A DNA stretch of 64,000 nt from Limnomonas spitsbergensis (GCA_037349105.1 JAYJMM010000102.1:930001-994000); one strand, 5' to 3'; shown: positions 11,501 to 26,500, numbered from the stretch's first letter. The notes: generated from the sequence alone by a model not told the origin. A program made the numbers and translations.

Positions 11501-14500
11501 TTATCTTAACTTCTCGGACTCTCCCCACACAGATATACAAACCCCACACCGACCGCTCCTCCTCCTCATACTTGTTCACACTCCTCACTTCCAACGTTAC
11601 GGCCGCCCCCCTGGATCAGGCACGCCTCGCCAGGGTGAGCCACAGCCTCATACTTGTTCACACTCTTCATTCCCAGGCCATCAACTCCCCCTGGACCAGG
11701 GGCACACCTCGTCCATGGAGTGAGCCACAGCACCATACTTGTCCACACTCATCATACTTATCTACACAGCTCCACTCTGGATCAAGCGTACCTCGTCCAT
11801 AGTGTGTGCAACAGCCTCGTACTGGCTAGACTGGCCCAACGGGTGGTCCATGGGCAGGTTCAGGTCTGCCACTTTGTCATAAAGTGCGACGGTGAAGGTG
11901 TTACCCTGGCGGCTCTGCATGTAATCATTCAGTACCTTCTCGTCCACCCTGGGACAGAGGAGAGGGCAGGGGACGTGGGGATGTGGGCAGGGGTGAGGGC
12001 GGGGGACGTTGGGGATGTGGGCAGGGGTGAGGGCGGGGGACGTTGGGGATGTGGGCAGGGGTGAGGGCGGGGACGTGGGGATGTGGGCAGGGGTGAGGGC
12101 GGGGGACGTGGGGATGTGGACAGGGGTGAGGGCGGGGGACGTTGGGGATGTGGGCAGGGGTGAGGGCGGGGGACGTTGGGAATGTGGACAGGGGTGAGGG
12201 CAGGGGACGTGGGGATGTGGGCAGGGGTGAGGGCGGGGGACGTTGGGGATGTGGGCAGGGGTGAGGGCGGGGGACGTGGGGATGTGGGCAGGGGTGAGGG
12301 CGGGGGACGTGGGGATGTGGGCAGGGGTGAGGGCAGGGAGCATGGGGATGTGGGCAGGGGTGAGGGCGGGGGACGTGGGGATGTGGGCAGGGGTGAGGCC
12401 AGGGGTGAGGGCAGGGGTCGTGGGGATGTGGGCAGGGGTGGGGGCAGGGGTGAGGGCAGGGGTGAGGGCGGGGGACGTGGGGACGTGGGCTGGGGTGAGG
12501 GCAGGGGACGTGGGGACGTGGGCAGGGGTGAGGGCGGGGGACGTGGGGACGTGGGCTGGGGTGAGGGCGGGGGACGTGGGGAGTCTGGGGCCGCGGGCAG
12601 GTGCAAAGTTGTGGCTGCAGGAAGCACATGGGTAGGGGCGAGGGGCACGGGCGCTCTAGATTCTCTTGTCGTGACGGCGGATGCCAAGCAGTATGGTATG
12701 GTGAGATGGACTGTCGGGTATCCAGACGGGCCTTATGCCCCACGATAAGCACCACACCTCAAAAAGGTTTTAAAAACGATCTCACGCAAAAGAGAAGCAC
12801 GAGAAGGACAAAATAACAATCAACACGTCCCCCACAGGAGATTCGAAGATATCTGAATCGCCCAACAGAGTGCGGGGCAGCTTCATCGACCCAGGACCCC
12901 AAGGATGTACTGCCTCACTTTTTTTCGACCACGAAGTGGTTCAGCGAGGCCCGGATGTGTGTCTCCACATAGCCCGCGTACTCCGGCCGGGACACGCGCA
13001 CCTCCAGGGCCAAGGGGCCAAAGACCTGAAGGAGGCAGATGAGACAGTTGGGAGAAGGCAGTTGGGATGGTTGGGCGGTTGGGGTGAGTGATGGTGTGGG
13101 TGGAGCAGGCAAGCAATACGGGTGGGGACCATTTTAACCAGGTGAATGAGGCAAGCAGTGTGGGTGGGGACCATTTGGGGCTCCCGACAAAACAGAAACA
13201 GCGAGGCCCTGGTTTCCGCGTGTGGCCATGTTGGAAGTATGAGAAGAACAAAAAACGAGGCACTTTCCCTTTACCTTGACCCACCCCGCACCTCTTTTCC
13301 CTGCACATCTCCCCTCATCCTCCACCCCCCCCACACACACCCCTTCCCCCTTCCCCGGCACCTCTCCCGTGAACTTGTCGCGGTTGCTCCTGATCCAGCG
13401 GTAAACCTCCGAAACCCCACGCCCGTTGTAGTCCATCTTGCGCAGCCTCTGCTCGACCGGGTCAGTCAGCTTGTTCAGGTCCGCTGCGGGCAGTTGTGGC
13501 CAAGGGAGGGCGTAGCTTGGGCAGCCGTCTGGCAAGGGCCAATGGGTTGGCAAGGATAAGCCACCAAAGCTCTGCCATTACCCCAAGGGTTCAGGCCAAC
13601 GCATGGGCCATTGCATGGGCAAGGGCTGGCAAGGGCCAGCCACGAGCACTTTGCCAAAAGCCAATGTACATGGTCAAACTGGCAGGGGGCCGGCAAGGGC
13701 AGGCGGCCCACTCCACAGTTTCCCACTCCACTCGAGTTTTATAATCAAGAGGATTTCCCACTCCTTTCTGAGACTGCTTTCCAGCGACTTAACCAGCAGA
13801 AGATCACGCTCCCACGCCTTCTCAGCAGATCAAAAGAGTCCTGGTGCCCGCCTGGCCTATACCCCAGCAGGACACGTCCCCTCACCTTCCCATGCCATGC
13901 ACCTCTGAAAAGACCCACCCCATGTGGAATGCGCCTCCCGACACATTCCAATGCCTTGAGCTCCATCCCATCCCCATCTTAAGCAAAACACGTTCCTGTC
14001 TTCACTGGACAGCTCTCGCCCCCCTCACACCCTCCCAGCAGGACGCGTCTCTTTGCCCCTGCCTGTGCCACACGCATCCCCCCTCACACTCTACACGGGA
14101 CAGCTCTCTCTCCGCATTGAACTGCTTGTTCTTCAGGTCCTGCATCTCGTCGGAGTGGACATTGTACTGCTGATTGATCTCCTGCATCTGCTGCTTCAGG
14201 TCCGCCTGTTGGTCAAATAGCTGTTTCGAGGGGAAGGGGGAAGGGAGGGGGAGAGGGTAATGAGAGGAGCGGATCTGACAGGACGATGCAAGGAAGCTGA
14301 CAGAGAGATGCAAGGAAGCAGACTGGAAAAGAATCCAGTCAGATGTAAAGGAGCTGACAGGAACATATAAAGAAGCTGGCAGGGAGATGCAAGGAAGCTG
14401 ACAGGATCATGCAAGGAAGCCGACAGGAACATGTCAGAAAGCTGGCAGGGAGATGCAAAGAAGCTGACAGGTGGATGCCAGGAAGCTGACAGGAGGATAC

Positions 14501-17500
14501 AAGGAAGCTAACAGGAAGATGCAAGGAAGCTGGCAGAAAATACAAGAAAGCTGCCACAGAGATGCAATGAAGCTTCCAGGAAGGTGCAAGGAGCTGACAG
14601 GAGGGTGCGCATGGCAGCTGGCAGAAAGATGCAAGGAAGCCGAGGGGCTGCGAAGTATGGGGTGCGGGATGGAGATCTGGTTGGCCCCAGAAGCTGTAAG
14701 AGCATTCTCTGAGGGCGAGGGCATGCCAACCCTGCGGCAGGCCAGGTGGCAAAGGACACGGACAAAGAGCACCCTAGCACATCAGGCTGCTAAAAGCGAG
14801 GCTGGAGCACTGCGGTGCCTTGTCAGGCAAGGGCCGGAAAAACCTCAAGCAGTCAATCTCCCAAACCCCGGTTCTCCAGTCTGAAAACAATTGAACCCTA
14901 AAACGACGCTCTTGTGCTGCGGTGCCTTGTCTGACAAGGCCTGGCAGGCCTTCCAGTGGCCAAAAAATCCCGGTATCAAAAAATGAAAGAAAAGCTGAAC
15001 CTTAAAAGCGACGCTCATGTGCTGCGATGCCTTGTCTGGGAGGGCCTGGCAGAACCTCGAGCAGTGAAGCTCCCAACCCCTGCTTTCCCAAAACGAAAGA
15101 AAAACTTGACATTAAAAGTGACGCTTACGTGTTGCGGTGCCCTCTCTGGTGCGTTGCGCATGTCCTCATTGAGCTGATTCACAACCCGCTGCATCTCTTT
15201 CAGCTTGGCATCGCGCGCATCGGTCTGCCCCTGCAGCTGCATCTTCCTCTCAGCCGTAGCGTCCAGCTCAGTCTATCGGAGGATGTGGTTGAGGGTTGAG
15301 GGTTAAGGCACATACGGAAGACCCAGCAGCTAAAAATTCTACCCATCAGTAGCGTCCAGCTCGGCCTATTGGAGAATGTGGTTTAAAGCGAAGGGTGAAG
15401 GTATCTACGGCAGCCCCAGCAGCTGTACGTTTTTCTTTCTGTACAGAAAAAACCAGTTAAGTGGATTGGAGAGAGTGGGGTGCAGGTTCTGGTTCAGCCC
15501 AGCACCTGCATCATAGTTTCAGCTGCCATCGGCCCGAGCGTCTGCATTGGCCCGAGCGTCTGCATCAAATTGCGTCCAGTTCAGACTGTCGGGAGTGATA
15601 AGGGGGGGAGGGGCAGGCGATTGATGGGAGAAAGGAGAGGGAAGGTACAGCAGGTGGCGGCCATGGTCCCACCAGTTTGAGGGAGTAATGGGGAGGGGAG
15701 CAGCAGGTAAGCAGGGGGGGAGAGCAGGGGGGGAGCAAGGAGGGAGGAGCGGGGGGGAAGAGCAAGGGGGGGGAGAGCAGGGGGGAGGGAGCAGGGGGAA
15801 AGCAAGGAGGGGGGCAAGGGGGGAGAGCAGAGGGGAGGGAGAGGGGGGGAGCAAGGGGGGGAGAGCAAGGGGGGGGGGGGGGGGGCGGATGGGGAGCAGA
15901 GGGGGGGGCCAGGGGGGAGCAAGGGATGAGTGGGGTGGTCAGCAAGGAGGAGCTATGCGCCATCCCCTGTACGGTACCAGGGAGAGACAGGTATGAAGGT
16001 ATGCAATCTCAGCTGCCCACACTTTTCCGCTGCTTCCCTCTACCTGCCCACACCTTCAGTGAGCTAGTCTAGCCGGTAAGAGGCTGTTGTTCACATCAAC
16101 ACGAGGTGTGAACAATCCAGGGTGGGTTTGGCCAATGGAAATGAGGAATGTGAACAGGTATGAAGAGTGGCTGTGGGCATACATCTCAGACCAGGGCGGT
16201 ATGTGGCCAGGAAGGCTCGCTTGACCTCAAATACCCCCCCTCCCCCCCCTGGACTAACCCATAAACCCACATGCGACAACCGGAGCTGTAACTCCTACGT
16301 TCACCCTCTCCTGGCATCTGCACATCCTCACCTCTTAACTTCACCTTGCCCTCCCGCACAGACCCCCCACCCCACACACCCCCACACACACCTTTGCCCT
16401 TTCCATGCCCTCAGACCCCTCCAATATCGCCCGTGTGAGCCTCAGCATTCCCTTGGAACACTTGTCCTTCTCCTGCCTCAGGAGCGTGACAGAGACCTCC
16501 AGCGCCCTGTTACGAGGGGATATGGGCGCAGGGCAGTCAGGAGAACAGCCAGCTTGTTTCCCCCTGCCTCAGGGGCGTGACAGAGACCTCCAGCGCCCTG
16601 TTACGAGGGGATATGGGCGCAGGGCAGTCAGGAGAACAGCCAGCTTGTTTCCCCCTGCCTCAGGGGCGTGACAGAGACCTCCAGCGCCCTGTTACGAGGG
16701 GATATAGGCGCAGGGCAGTCAGGAGAACAGCCAGCTTGTTTCCCCCTGCCTCAGGAGCGTGACAGAGACCTCCAGCGCCCTGTTACGAGGGGATATGGGC
16801 GCAGGGCAGTCAGGAGAACAGCCAGCTTGTTTCCCCCTGCCTCAGGGGCGTGACAGAGACCTCCAGCGCCCTGTTACGAGGGGATATGGGCGCAGGGCAG
16901 TCAGGAGAACAGCCAGCTTGTTTCCCCCTGCCTCAGGGGCGTGACAGAGACCTCCAGCGCCCTGTTACGAGGGGATATGGGCGCAGGGCAGTCAGGAGAA
17001 CAGCCAGCTTGTTTCCCCCTGCCTCAGGAGCGTGACAGAGACCTCCAGCGCCCTGTTACGAGGGGATATGGGCGCAGGGCAGTCAGGAGAACAGCCAGCT
17101 TGTTTCCCCCTGCCTCAGGGGCGTGACAGAGACCTCCAGCGCCCTGTTACGAGGGGATATGGGCGCAGGGCAGTCAGGAGAACAGCCAGCTTGTTTCCCC
17201 CTGCCTCAGGAGCGTGACAGAGACCTCCAGCGCCCTGTTACGAGGGAATATGGGCGCAGGGCAGTCAGGAGAACAGCCAGCTTGTTTCCCCCTGCCTCAG
17301 GAGCGTGACAGAGACCTCCAGCGCCCTGTTACGAGGGGATATGGGCGCAGGGCAGTCAGGAGAACAGCCAGCTTGTTTCCCCCTGCCTCAGGGGCGTGAC
17401 AGAGACCTCCAGCGCCCTGTTACAAGGGGATATGGGCGCAGGGCAGTCAGGAGAACAGCCAGCTTGTTTCCCCCTGCCTCAGGGGCGTGACAGAGACCTC

Positions 17501-20500
17501 CAGCGCCCTGTTACGAGGGGATATGGGCGCAGGGCAGTCAGGAGAACAGCCAGCTTGTTTCCCCCTGCCTCAGGAGCGTGACAGAGACCTCCAGCGCCCT
17601 GTTACGAGGGGATATGGGCGCAGGGCAGTCAGGAGAACAGCCAGCTTGTTTCCCCCTGCCTCAGGGGCGTGACAGAGACCTCCAGCGCCCTGTTACGAGG
17701 GGATATGGGCGCAGGGCAGTCAGGAGAACAGCCAGCTTGTTTCCCCCTGCCTCAGGAGCGTGACAGAGACCTCCAGCGCCCTGTTACGAGGGAATATGGG
17801 TGCAGGGCAGTCAGGAGAACAGCCAGCTTGTTTCCCCCTGCCTCAGGAGCGTGACAGAGACCTCCAGCGCCCTGTTACGAGGGGATATGGGCGCAGGGCA
17901 GTCAGGAGAACAGCCAGCTTGTTTCCCCCTGCCTCAGGGGCGTGACAGAGACCTCCAGCGCCCTGTTACAAGGGGATATGGGCGCAGGGCAGTCAGGAGA
18001 ACAGCCAGCTTGTTTCCCCCTGCCTCAGGGGCGTGACAGAGACCTCCAGCGCCCTGTTACGAGGGGATATGGGCGCAGGGCAGTCAGGAGAACGGCCAGC
18101 TTGTTTCCCCCTGCCTCAGGACCGTGACAGAGACCTCCAGCGCCCTGTTACGAGGGGATATGGGCGCAGGGCAATCAGGAGAACAGCTGGCTTGTTTCCC
18201 CCTGCCTCAGGGGCGTGACAGAGACCTCCAGCGCCCTGTTACGAGGGGATATGGGCGCAGGGCAGTCAGGAGAACAGCCAGCTTGTTTCCCCCTGCCTCA
18301 GGAGCGTGACAGAGACCTCCAGCGCCCTGTTACGAGGGGATAGGGGCGCAGGGCAGTCAGGAGAACAGCCAGCTTGTTTCCCCCTGCCTCAGGGGCGTGA
18401 CAGAGACCTCCAGCGCCCTGTTACGAGGGGATATGGGCGCAGGGCAGTCAGGAGAACAGCCAGCTTGTTTCCCCCTGCCTCAGGGGCGTGACAGAGACCT
18501 CCAGCGCCCTGTTACAAGGGGATATGGGCGCAGGGCAGTCAGGAGAACAGCCAGCTTGTTTCCCCCTGCCTCAGGGGCGTGACAGAGACCTCCAGCGCCC
18601 TGTTACGAGGGGATATGGGCGCAGGGCAGTCAGGAGAACAGCCAGCTTGTTTCCCCCTGCCTCAGGGGCGTGACAGAGACCTCCAGCGCCCTGTTACGAG
18701 GGGATATGGGCGCAGGGCAGTCAGGAGAACAGCCAGCTTGTTTCCCCCTGCCTCAGGAGCGTGACAGAGACCTCCAGCGCCCTGTTACGAGGGGATAGGG
18801 GCGCAGGGCAGTCAGGAGAACAGCCAGCTTGTTTCCCCCTGCCTCAGGGGCGTGACAGAGACCTCCAGCGCCCTGTTACGAGGGGATATGGGCGCAGGGC
18901 AGTCAGGAGAACAGCCAGCTTGTTTCCCCCTGCCTCAGGAGCGTGGCAGAGACCTCCAGCGCCCTGTTACAAGGGGATATGGGCGCAGGGCAGTCAGGAG
19001 AACAGCCGGCTTGTTTCTCCCTGCCTCAGGGGCGTGACAGAGACCTCCAGCGCCCTGTTACAAAGGGATATGGGCGCAGGGCAGTCAGGAGAACAGCCAG
19101 CTTGTTTCCCCCTGCCTCAGGAGCGTGACAGAGACCTCCAGCGCCCTGTTACAAGGGGATATGGGCGCAGGGCAGTCAGGAGAACAGCCGGCTTGTTTCC
19201 CCCTGCCTCAGGGGCGTGACAGAGACCTCCAGCGCCCTGTTACAAAGGGATATAGGCGCAGGGCAGTCAGGAGAACAGCCAGCTTGTTGTTTCCCTGCCG
19301 TAGGATTGTGGCAGGGGCCTCCAACACCCTGACACCAGAGAAACAGGCGCTGAAGCGATTTCACATTCTGGGGAATTACTTCCCAGGAGCCAGCAGAGTG
19401 AACAATTGTGAATCGTGAAAGTGCATCGCTAGGCGACCACTCGCCGACACAAACATACGTACCCCCTATCATTCAGGATTCAGAGTTTACAAAGGGGCCA
19501 CCAGAAACCCAATTTAGGGGGTCAGGGCATGCAAGGGAACGGGGAGTGGTCGCACCTGATGGGCTGCATGCCCTCCTGGATCTCCCTTTTCGTGGATGAA
19601 AGCAGATTATTGGCATATGAAGAGATGTGCTGCCCTTGAACACCTCCCTCCACCCCTTACCCCGCCCTTGCACCTGATGGGCTGCATGCCCTCCTGGATC
19701 TCCCTTTTCGTGGATTAAAGCAGATTATTGGCATATGAAGAGATGTGATGCCCTTGGACACCTCCCTCCACCCCTTACCCCGCCCTTGCACCTGATGGGC
19801 TGCATGCCCTCCTGGATCTCCCTTTTCGTGGATGAAAGCAGATTATTGGCATATGAAGAGATGTGCTGCCCTTGGACACCTCCCTCCACCCCTTACCCCG
19901 CCCTTGCACCTGATGGGCTGCATGCCCTCCTGGATCTCCCTTTTCGTGGATGAAAGCAGATTCTTGGCATATGAAGAGATGTGATGCCCTTGGACACCTC
20001 CCTCCACCCCTTACCCCGCCCTTGCACCTGATGGGCTGCATGCCCTCCTGGATCTCCCTTTTCGTGAATGAAAGCAGATTCTTGGCATATGAAGAGATGT
20101 GATGCCCTTGAACACCTCCCTCCACCCCTTACCCGCCCTTGCATCTGATGGGCTGCATGCCCTCCTGGATCTCCCTTTTCGTGGATGCAATCAGATTCTT
20201 GGCATATGAAGAGATGTGCTGCCCTTGGACACCTCCCTCCACCCCTAATCCCGCCCTTGCACCTGATGGGCTGCATGCCCTCCTGGATCTCCCTTTTTGT
20301 GGATGAAAGCAGATTCTTGGCATATGAAGAGATGTGCTGCCCTTGGACACCTCCCTCCACCCCTTACCCCGCCCTTGCACCTGATGGGCTGCATGCCCTC
20401 CTGGATCTCCCTTTTCGTGGATGAAAGCAGATTCTTGGCATATGAAGAGATGTGCTGCCCTTGAACACCTCCCTCCACCCCTTACCCCGCCCTTGCACCT

Positions 20501-23500
20501 GATGGGCTGCATGCCCTCCTGGATCTCCCTTTTCGTGGATGAAAGCAGATTCTTGGCATATGAAGAGATGTGATGCCCTTGGACACCTCCCTCCACCCCT
20601 AACCCCGCCCTTGCACCTGATGGGCTGCATGCCCTCCTGGATCTCCCTTTTCGTGGATGAAATCAGATTATTGGCATATGAAGAGATGTGCTGCCCTTGA
20701 ACACCTCCCTCCACCCCTTACCCGCCCTTGCACCTGATGGGCTGCATGCCCTCCTGGATCTCCCTTTTCGTGGATGCAATCAGATTCTTGGCATATGAAG
20801 AGATGTGCTGCCCTTGGACACCTCCCTCCACCCCTTACCCCGCCCTTGCACCTGATGGGCTGCATGCCCTCCTGGATCTCCCTTTTCGTGGATGAAAGCA
20901 GATTATTGGCATATGAAGAGATATGCAGCCCTTTGACACCTTCCTCCACCCCTTACCCCGCCCTTGCACCTGATGCGCTGCATGCCCTCCTGGATCTCCC
21001 TTTTTTGTGGATGAAAGCAGATTATTGGCATATGAAGAGATGTGCTGCCCTTGAACACCTCCCTCCACCCCTTACCCCGCCCTTGCACCTGATGGGCTGC
21101 ATGCCCTCCTGGATCTCCCTTTTCGTGGATGAAAGCAGATTATTGGCATATGAAGAGATATGCAGCCCTTTGACACCTTCCTCCACCCCTTACCCCGCCC
21201 TTGCACCTGATGCGCTGCATGCCCTCCTGGATCTCCCTTTTCGTGGATGAAAGCAGATTCTTGGCATATGAAGAGATGTGCTGCCCTTGGACACCTCCCT
21301 CCACCCCTTACCCCGCCCTTGCACCTGATGGGCTGCATGCCCTCCTGGATCTCCCTTTTCGTGGATGAAAGCAGATTATTGGCATATGAAGAGATGTGCT
21401 GCCCTTGGACACCTCCCTCCACCCCTTACCCCGCCCTTGCACCTGATGGGCTGCATGCCCTCCTGGATCTCCCTTTTCGTGAATGAAAGCAGATTCTTGG
21501 CATATGAAGAGATGTGATGGCCTTGGACACCTCCCTCCACCCCTTACCCCGCCCTTGCACCTGATGCGCTGCATGCCCTCCTGGATCTCCCTTTTCGTGG
21601 ATGAAAGCAGATTCTTGGCATATGAAGAGATGTGCTGCCCTTGAACACCTCCCTCCACCCCTTACCCCGCCCTTGCACCTGATGGGCTGCATGCCCTCCT
21701 GGATCTCCCTTTTCGTGGATGAAAGCAGATTCTTGGCATATGAAGAGATGTGCTGCCCTTGAACACCTCCCTCCACCCCTTACCCGCCCTTGCACCTGAT
21801 GGGCTGCATGCCCTCCTGGATCTCCCTTTTCGTGGATGCAATCAGATTCTTGGCATATGAAGAGATGTGATGCCCTTGGACACCTCCCTCCACCCCTTAC
21901 CCCGCCCTTGCACCTGATGGGCTGCATGCCCTCCTGGATCTCCCTTTTTTGTGGATGAAAGCAGATTATTGGCATATGAAGAGATGTGCTGCCCTTGAAC
22001 ATCTCCCTCCACCCCTTACCCCGCCCTTGCACCTGATGGGCTGCATGCCCTCCTGGATCTCCCTTTTCGTGGATGAAAGCAGATTATTGGCATATGAAGA
22101 GATGTGCTGCCCTTGGACACCTTCCTCCACCCCTTACCCCGCCCTTGCACCTGATGCGCTGCATGCCCTCCTGGATCTCCCTTTTCGTGGATGAAAGCAG
22201 ATTATTAGCATATGAAGAGATGTGTTGCCCTTGAACACCTCCCTCCACCCCTTACCCCGCCCTTGCACCTGATGGGCTGCATGCCCTCCTGGATCTCCCT
22301 CTTCGTGGATGAAAGCAGATTCTTGGCATATGAAGAGATGTGCTGCCCTTGGACACCTCCCTCCACCCCTTACCCCGCCCTTGCACCTGATGGGCTGCAT
22401 GCCCTCCTGGATCTCCCTTTTCGTGAATGAAAGCAGATTCTTGGCATATGAAGAGATGTGATGCCCTTGGACACCTCCCTCCACCCCTTACCCCGCCCTT
22501 GCACCTGATGGGCTGCATGCCCTCCTGGATCTCCCTTTTCGTGAATGAAAGCAGATTCTTGGCATATGAAGAGACGTGCTGCCCTTGGACACCTCCCTCC
22601 ACCCCTTACCCGCCCTTGCATCTGATGGGCTGCATGCCCTCCTGGATCTCCCTTTTCGTGGATGAAAGCAGATTCTTGGCATATGAAGAGATGTGCTGCC
22701 CTTGGACACCTCCCTCCACCCCTTACCCCGCCCTTGCACCTGATGGGCTGCATGCCCTCCTGGATCTCCCTTTTTGTGGATGAAAGCAGATTCTTGGCAT
22801 ATGAAGAGATGTGCTGCCCTTGGACACCTCCCTCCACCCCTTACCCCGCCCTTGCACCTGATGGGCTGCATGCCCTCCTGGATCTCCCTTTTCGTGAATG
22901 AAAGCAGATTCTTGGCATATGAAGGTATGTGCTGCCCTTGGACACCTCCCTCCACCCCTTACCCCGCCCTTGCACCTGATGGGCTGCATGCCCTCCTGGA
23001 TCTCCCTTTTCGTGGATGAAAGCAGATTATTGGCATATGAAGAGATGTGCTGCCCTTGGACACCTCCCTCCACCCCTTACCCCGCCCTTGCATCTGATGG
23101 GCTGCATGCCCTCCTGGATCTCCCTTTTTGTGGATGAAAGCGGATTCTTGGCATATGAAGAGATGTGATGCCCTTGGACACCTCCCTCCACCCCTTACCC
23201 CGCCCTTGCACCTGATGGGCTGCATGCCCTCCTGGATCTCCCTTTTTTGTGGATGCAATCAGATTCTTGGCATATGAAGAGATGTGCTGCCCTTGGACAC
23301 CTCCCTCCACCCCTTACCCCGCCCTTGCACCTGATGGGCTGCATGCCCTCCTGGATCTCCCTTTTCGTGGATGAAAGCAGATTCTTGGCATATGAAGAGA
23401 TGTGCTGCCCTTGGACACCTCCCTCCACCCCTTACCCCGCCCTGGCACCTGATGGGCTGCATGCCCTCCTGGATCTCCCTTTTTGTGGATGAAAGCAGAT

Positions 23501-26500
23501 TATTGGCATATGAAGAGATGTGCTGCCCTTGAACACCTCCCTCCACCCCTTACCCCGCCCTTGCACCTGATGGGCTGCATGCCCTCCTGGATCTCCCTTT
23601 TCGTGGATGAAAGCAGATTATTGGCATATGAAGAGATGTGATGCCCTTGGACACCTCCCTCCACCCCTTACCCCGCCCTTGCACCTGATGGGCTGCATGC
23701 CCTCCTGGATCTCCCTTTTCGTGAATGAAAGCAGATTCTTGGCATATGAAGAGATGTGATGGCCTTGGACACCTCCCTCCACCCCTTACCCCGCCCTTGC
23801 ACCTGATGCGCTGCATGCCCTCCTGGATCTCCCTTTTCGTGGATGAAAGCAGATTCTTGGCATATGAAGAGATGTGCTGCCCTTGAACACCTCCCTCCAC
23901 CCCTTACCCCGCCCTTGCACCTGATGGGCTGCATGCCCTCCTGGATCTCCCTTTTCGTGGATGAAAGCAGATTCTTGGCATATGAAGAGATGTGCTGCCC
24001 TTGAACACCTCCCTCCACCCCTTACCCGCCCTTGCACCTGATGGGCTGCATGCCCTCCTGGATCTCCCTTTTCGTGGATGCAATCAGATTCTTGGCATAT
24101 GAAGAGATGTGATGCCCTTGGACACCTCCCTCCACCCCTTACCCCGCCCTTGCACCTGATGGGCTGCATGCCCTCCTGGATCTCCCTTTTTTGTGGATGA
24201 AAGCAGATTATTGGCATATGAAGAGATGTGCTGCCCTTGAACATCTCCCTCCACCCCTTACCCCGCCCTTGCACCTGATGGGCTGCATGCCCTCCTGGAT
24301 CTCCCTTTTCGTGGATGAAAGCAGATTATTGGCATATGAAGAGATATGCAGCCCTTTGACACCTTCCTCCACCCCTTACCCCGCCCTTGCACCTGATGCG
24401 CTGCATGCCCTCCTGGATCTCCCTTTTCGTGGATGAAAGCAGATTATTAGCATATGAAGAGATGTGTTGCCCTTGAACACCTCCCTCCACCCCTTACCCC
24501 GCCCTTGCACCTGATGGGCTGCATGCCCTCCTGGATCTCCCTCTTCGTGGATGAAAGCAGATTCTTGGCATATGAAGAGATGTGCTGCCCTTGGACACCT
24601 CCCTCCACCCCTTACCCCGCCCTTGCACCTGATGGGCTGCATGCCCTCCTGGATCTCCCTTTTCGTGAATGAAAGCAGATTCTTGGCATATGAAGAGATG
24701 TGATGCCCTTGGACACCTCCCTCCACCCCTTACCCCGCCCTTGCACCTGATGGGCTGCATGCCCTCCTGGATCTCCCTTTTTGTGGATGAAAGCAGATTC
24801 TTGGCATATGAAGAGATGTGCTGCCCTTGGACACCTCCCTCCACCCCTTACCCCGCCCTTGCACCTGATGGGCTGCATGCCCTCCTGGATCTCCCTTTTC
24901 GTGAATGAAAGCAGATTCTTGGCATATGAAGGTATGTGCTGCCCTTGGACACCTCCCTCCACCCCTTACCCCGCCCTTGCACCTGATGGGCTGCATGCCC
25001 TCCTGGATCTCCCTTTTCGTGGATGAAAGCAGATTATTGGCATATGAAGAGATGTGCTGCCCTTGGACACCTCCCTCCACCCCTTACCCCGCCCTTGCAT
25101 CTGATGGGCTGCATGCCCTCCTGGATCTCCCTTTTTGTGGATGAAAGCGGATTCTTGGCATATGAAGAGATGTGATGCCCTTGGACACCTCCCTCCACCC
25201 CTTACCCCGCCCTTGCACCTGATGGGCTGCATGCCCTCCTGGATCTCCCTTTTTTGTGGATGCAATCAGATTCTTGGCATATGAAGAGATGTGCTGCCCT
25301 TGGACACCTCCCTCCACCCCTTACCCCGCCCTTGCACCTGATGGGCTGCATGCCCTCCTGGATCTCCCTTTTCGTGGATGAAAGCAGATTCTTGGCATAT
25401 GAAGAGATGTGCTGCCCTTGGACACCTCCCTCCACCCCTTACCCCGCCCTGGCACCTGATGGGCTGCATGCCCTCCTGGATCTCCCTTTTTGTGGATGAA
25501 AGCAGATTATTGGCATATGAAGAGATGTGCTGCCCTTGAACACCTCCCTCCACCCCTTACCCCGCCCTTGCACCTGATGGGCTGCATGCCCTCCTGGATC
25601 TCCCTTTTCGTGGATGAAAGCAGATTATTGGCATATGAAGAGATGTGATGCCCTTGGACACCTCCCTCCACCCCTTACCCTGCCCTTGCACCTGATGGGC
25701 TGCATGCCCTCCTGGATCTCCCTTTTCGTGGATGAAATCAGATTCTTGGCATATGAAGAGATGTGCTGCCTTTGAACACCTCCCTCCACCCCTTACCCCG
25801 CCCTTGCACCTGATGGGCTGCATGCCCTCCTGGATCTCCATTTCGTGAATGAAAGCAGATTCTTGGCATATGAAGGTATGTGCTGCCCTTGGACACCTCC
25901 CTCCACCCCTTACCCTGCCCTTGCACCTGATGGGCTGCATGCCCTCCTGGATCTCCCTTTTCGTGGATGAAAGCAGATTCTTGGCATATGAAGAGATGTG
26001 CTGCCCTTGGACACCTCCCTCCACCCCTTACCCCGCCCTGGCATCTGATGGGCTGCATGCCCTCCTGGATCTCCCTTTTTGTGGATGAAAGCGGATTCTT
26101 GGCATATGAAGAGATGTGCTGCCCTTGGACACCTCCCTCCACCCCTAACCCCGCCCTTGCACCTGATGGGCTGCATGCCCTCCTGGATCTCCCTTTTCGT
26201 GGATGAAAGCAGATTCTTGGCATATGAAGAGATGTGCTGCCCTTGGACACCTCCCTCCACCCCTTACCCCGCCCTGGCATCTGATGGGCTGCATGCCCTC
26301 CTGGATCTCCCTTTTTGTGGATGAAAGCGGATTCTTGGCATATGAAGAGATGTGATGCCCTTGGACACCTCCCTCCACCCCTTACCCCGCCCTTGCACCT
26401 GATGGGCTGCATGCCCTCCTGGATCTCCCTTTTTTGTGGATGCAATCAGATTCTTGGCATATGAAGAGATGTGCTGCCCTTGGACACCTCCCTCCACCCC

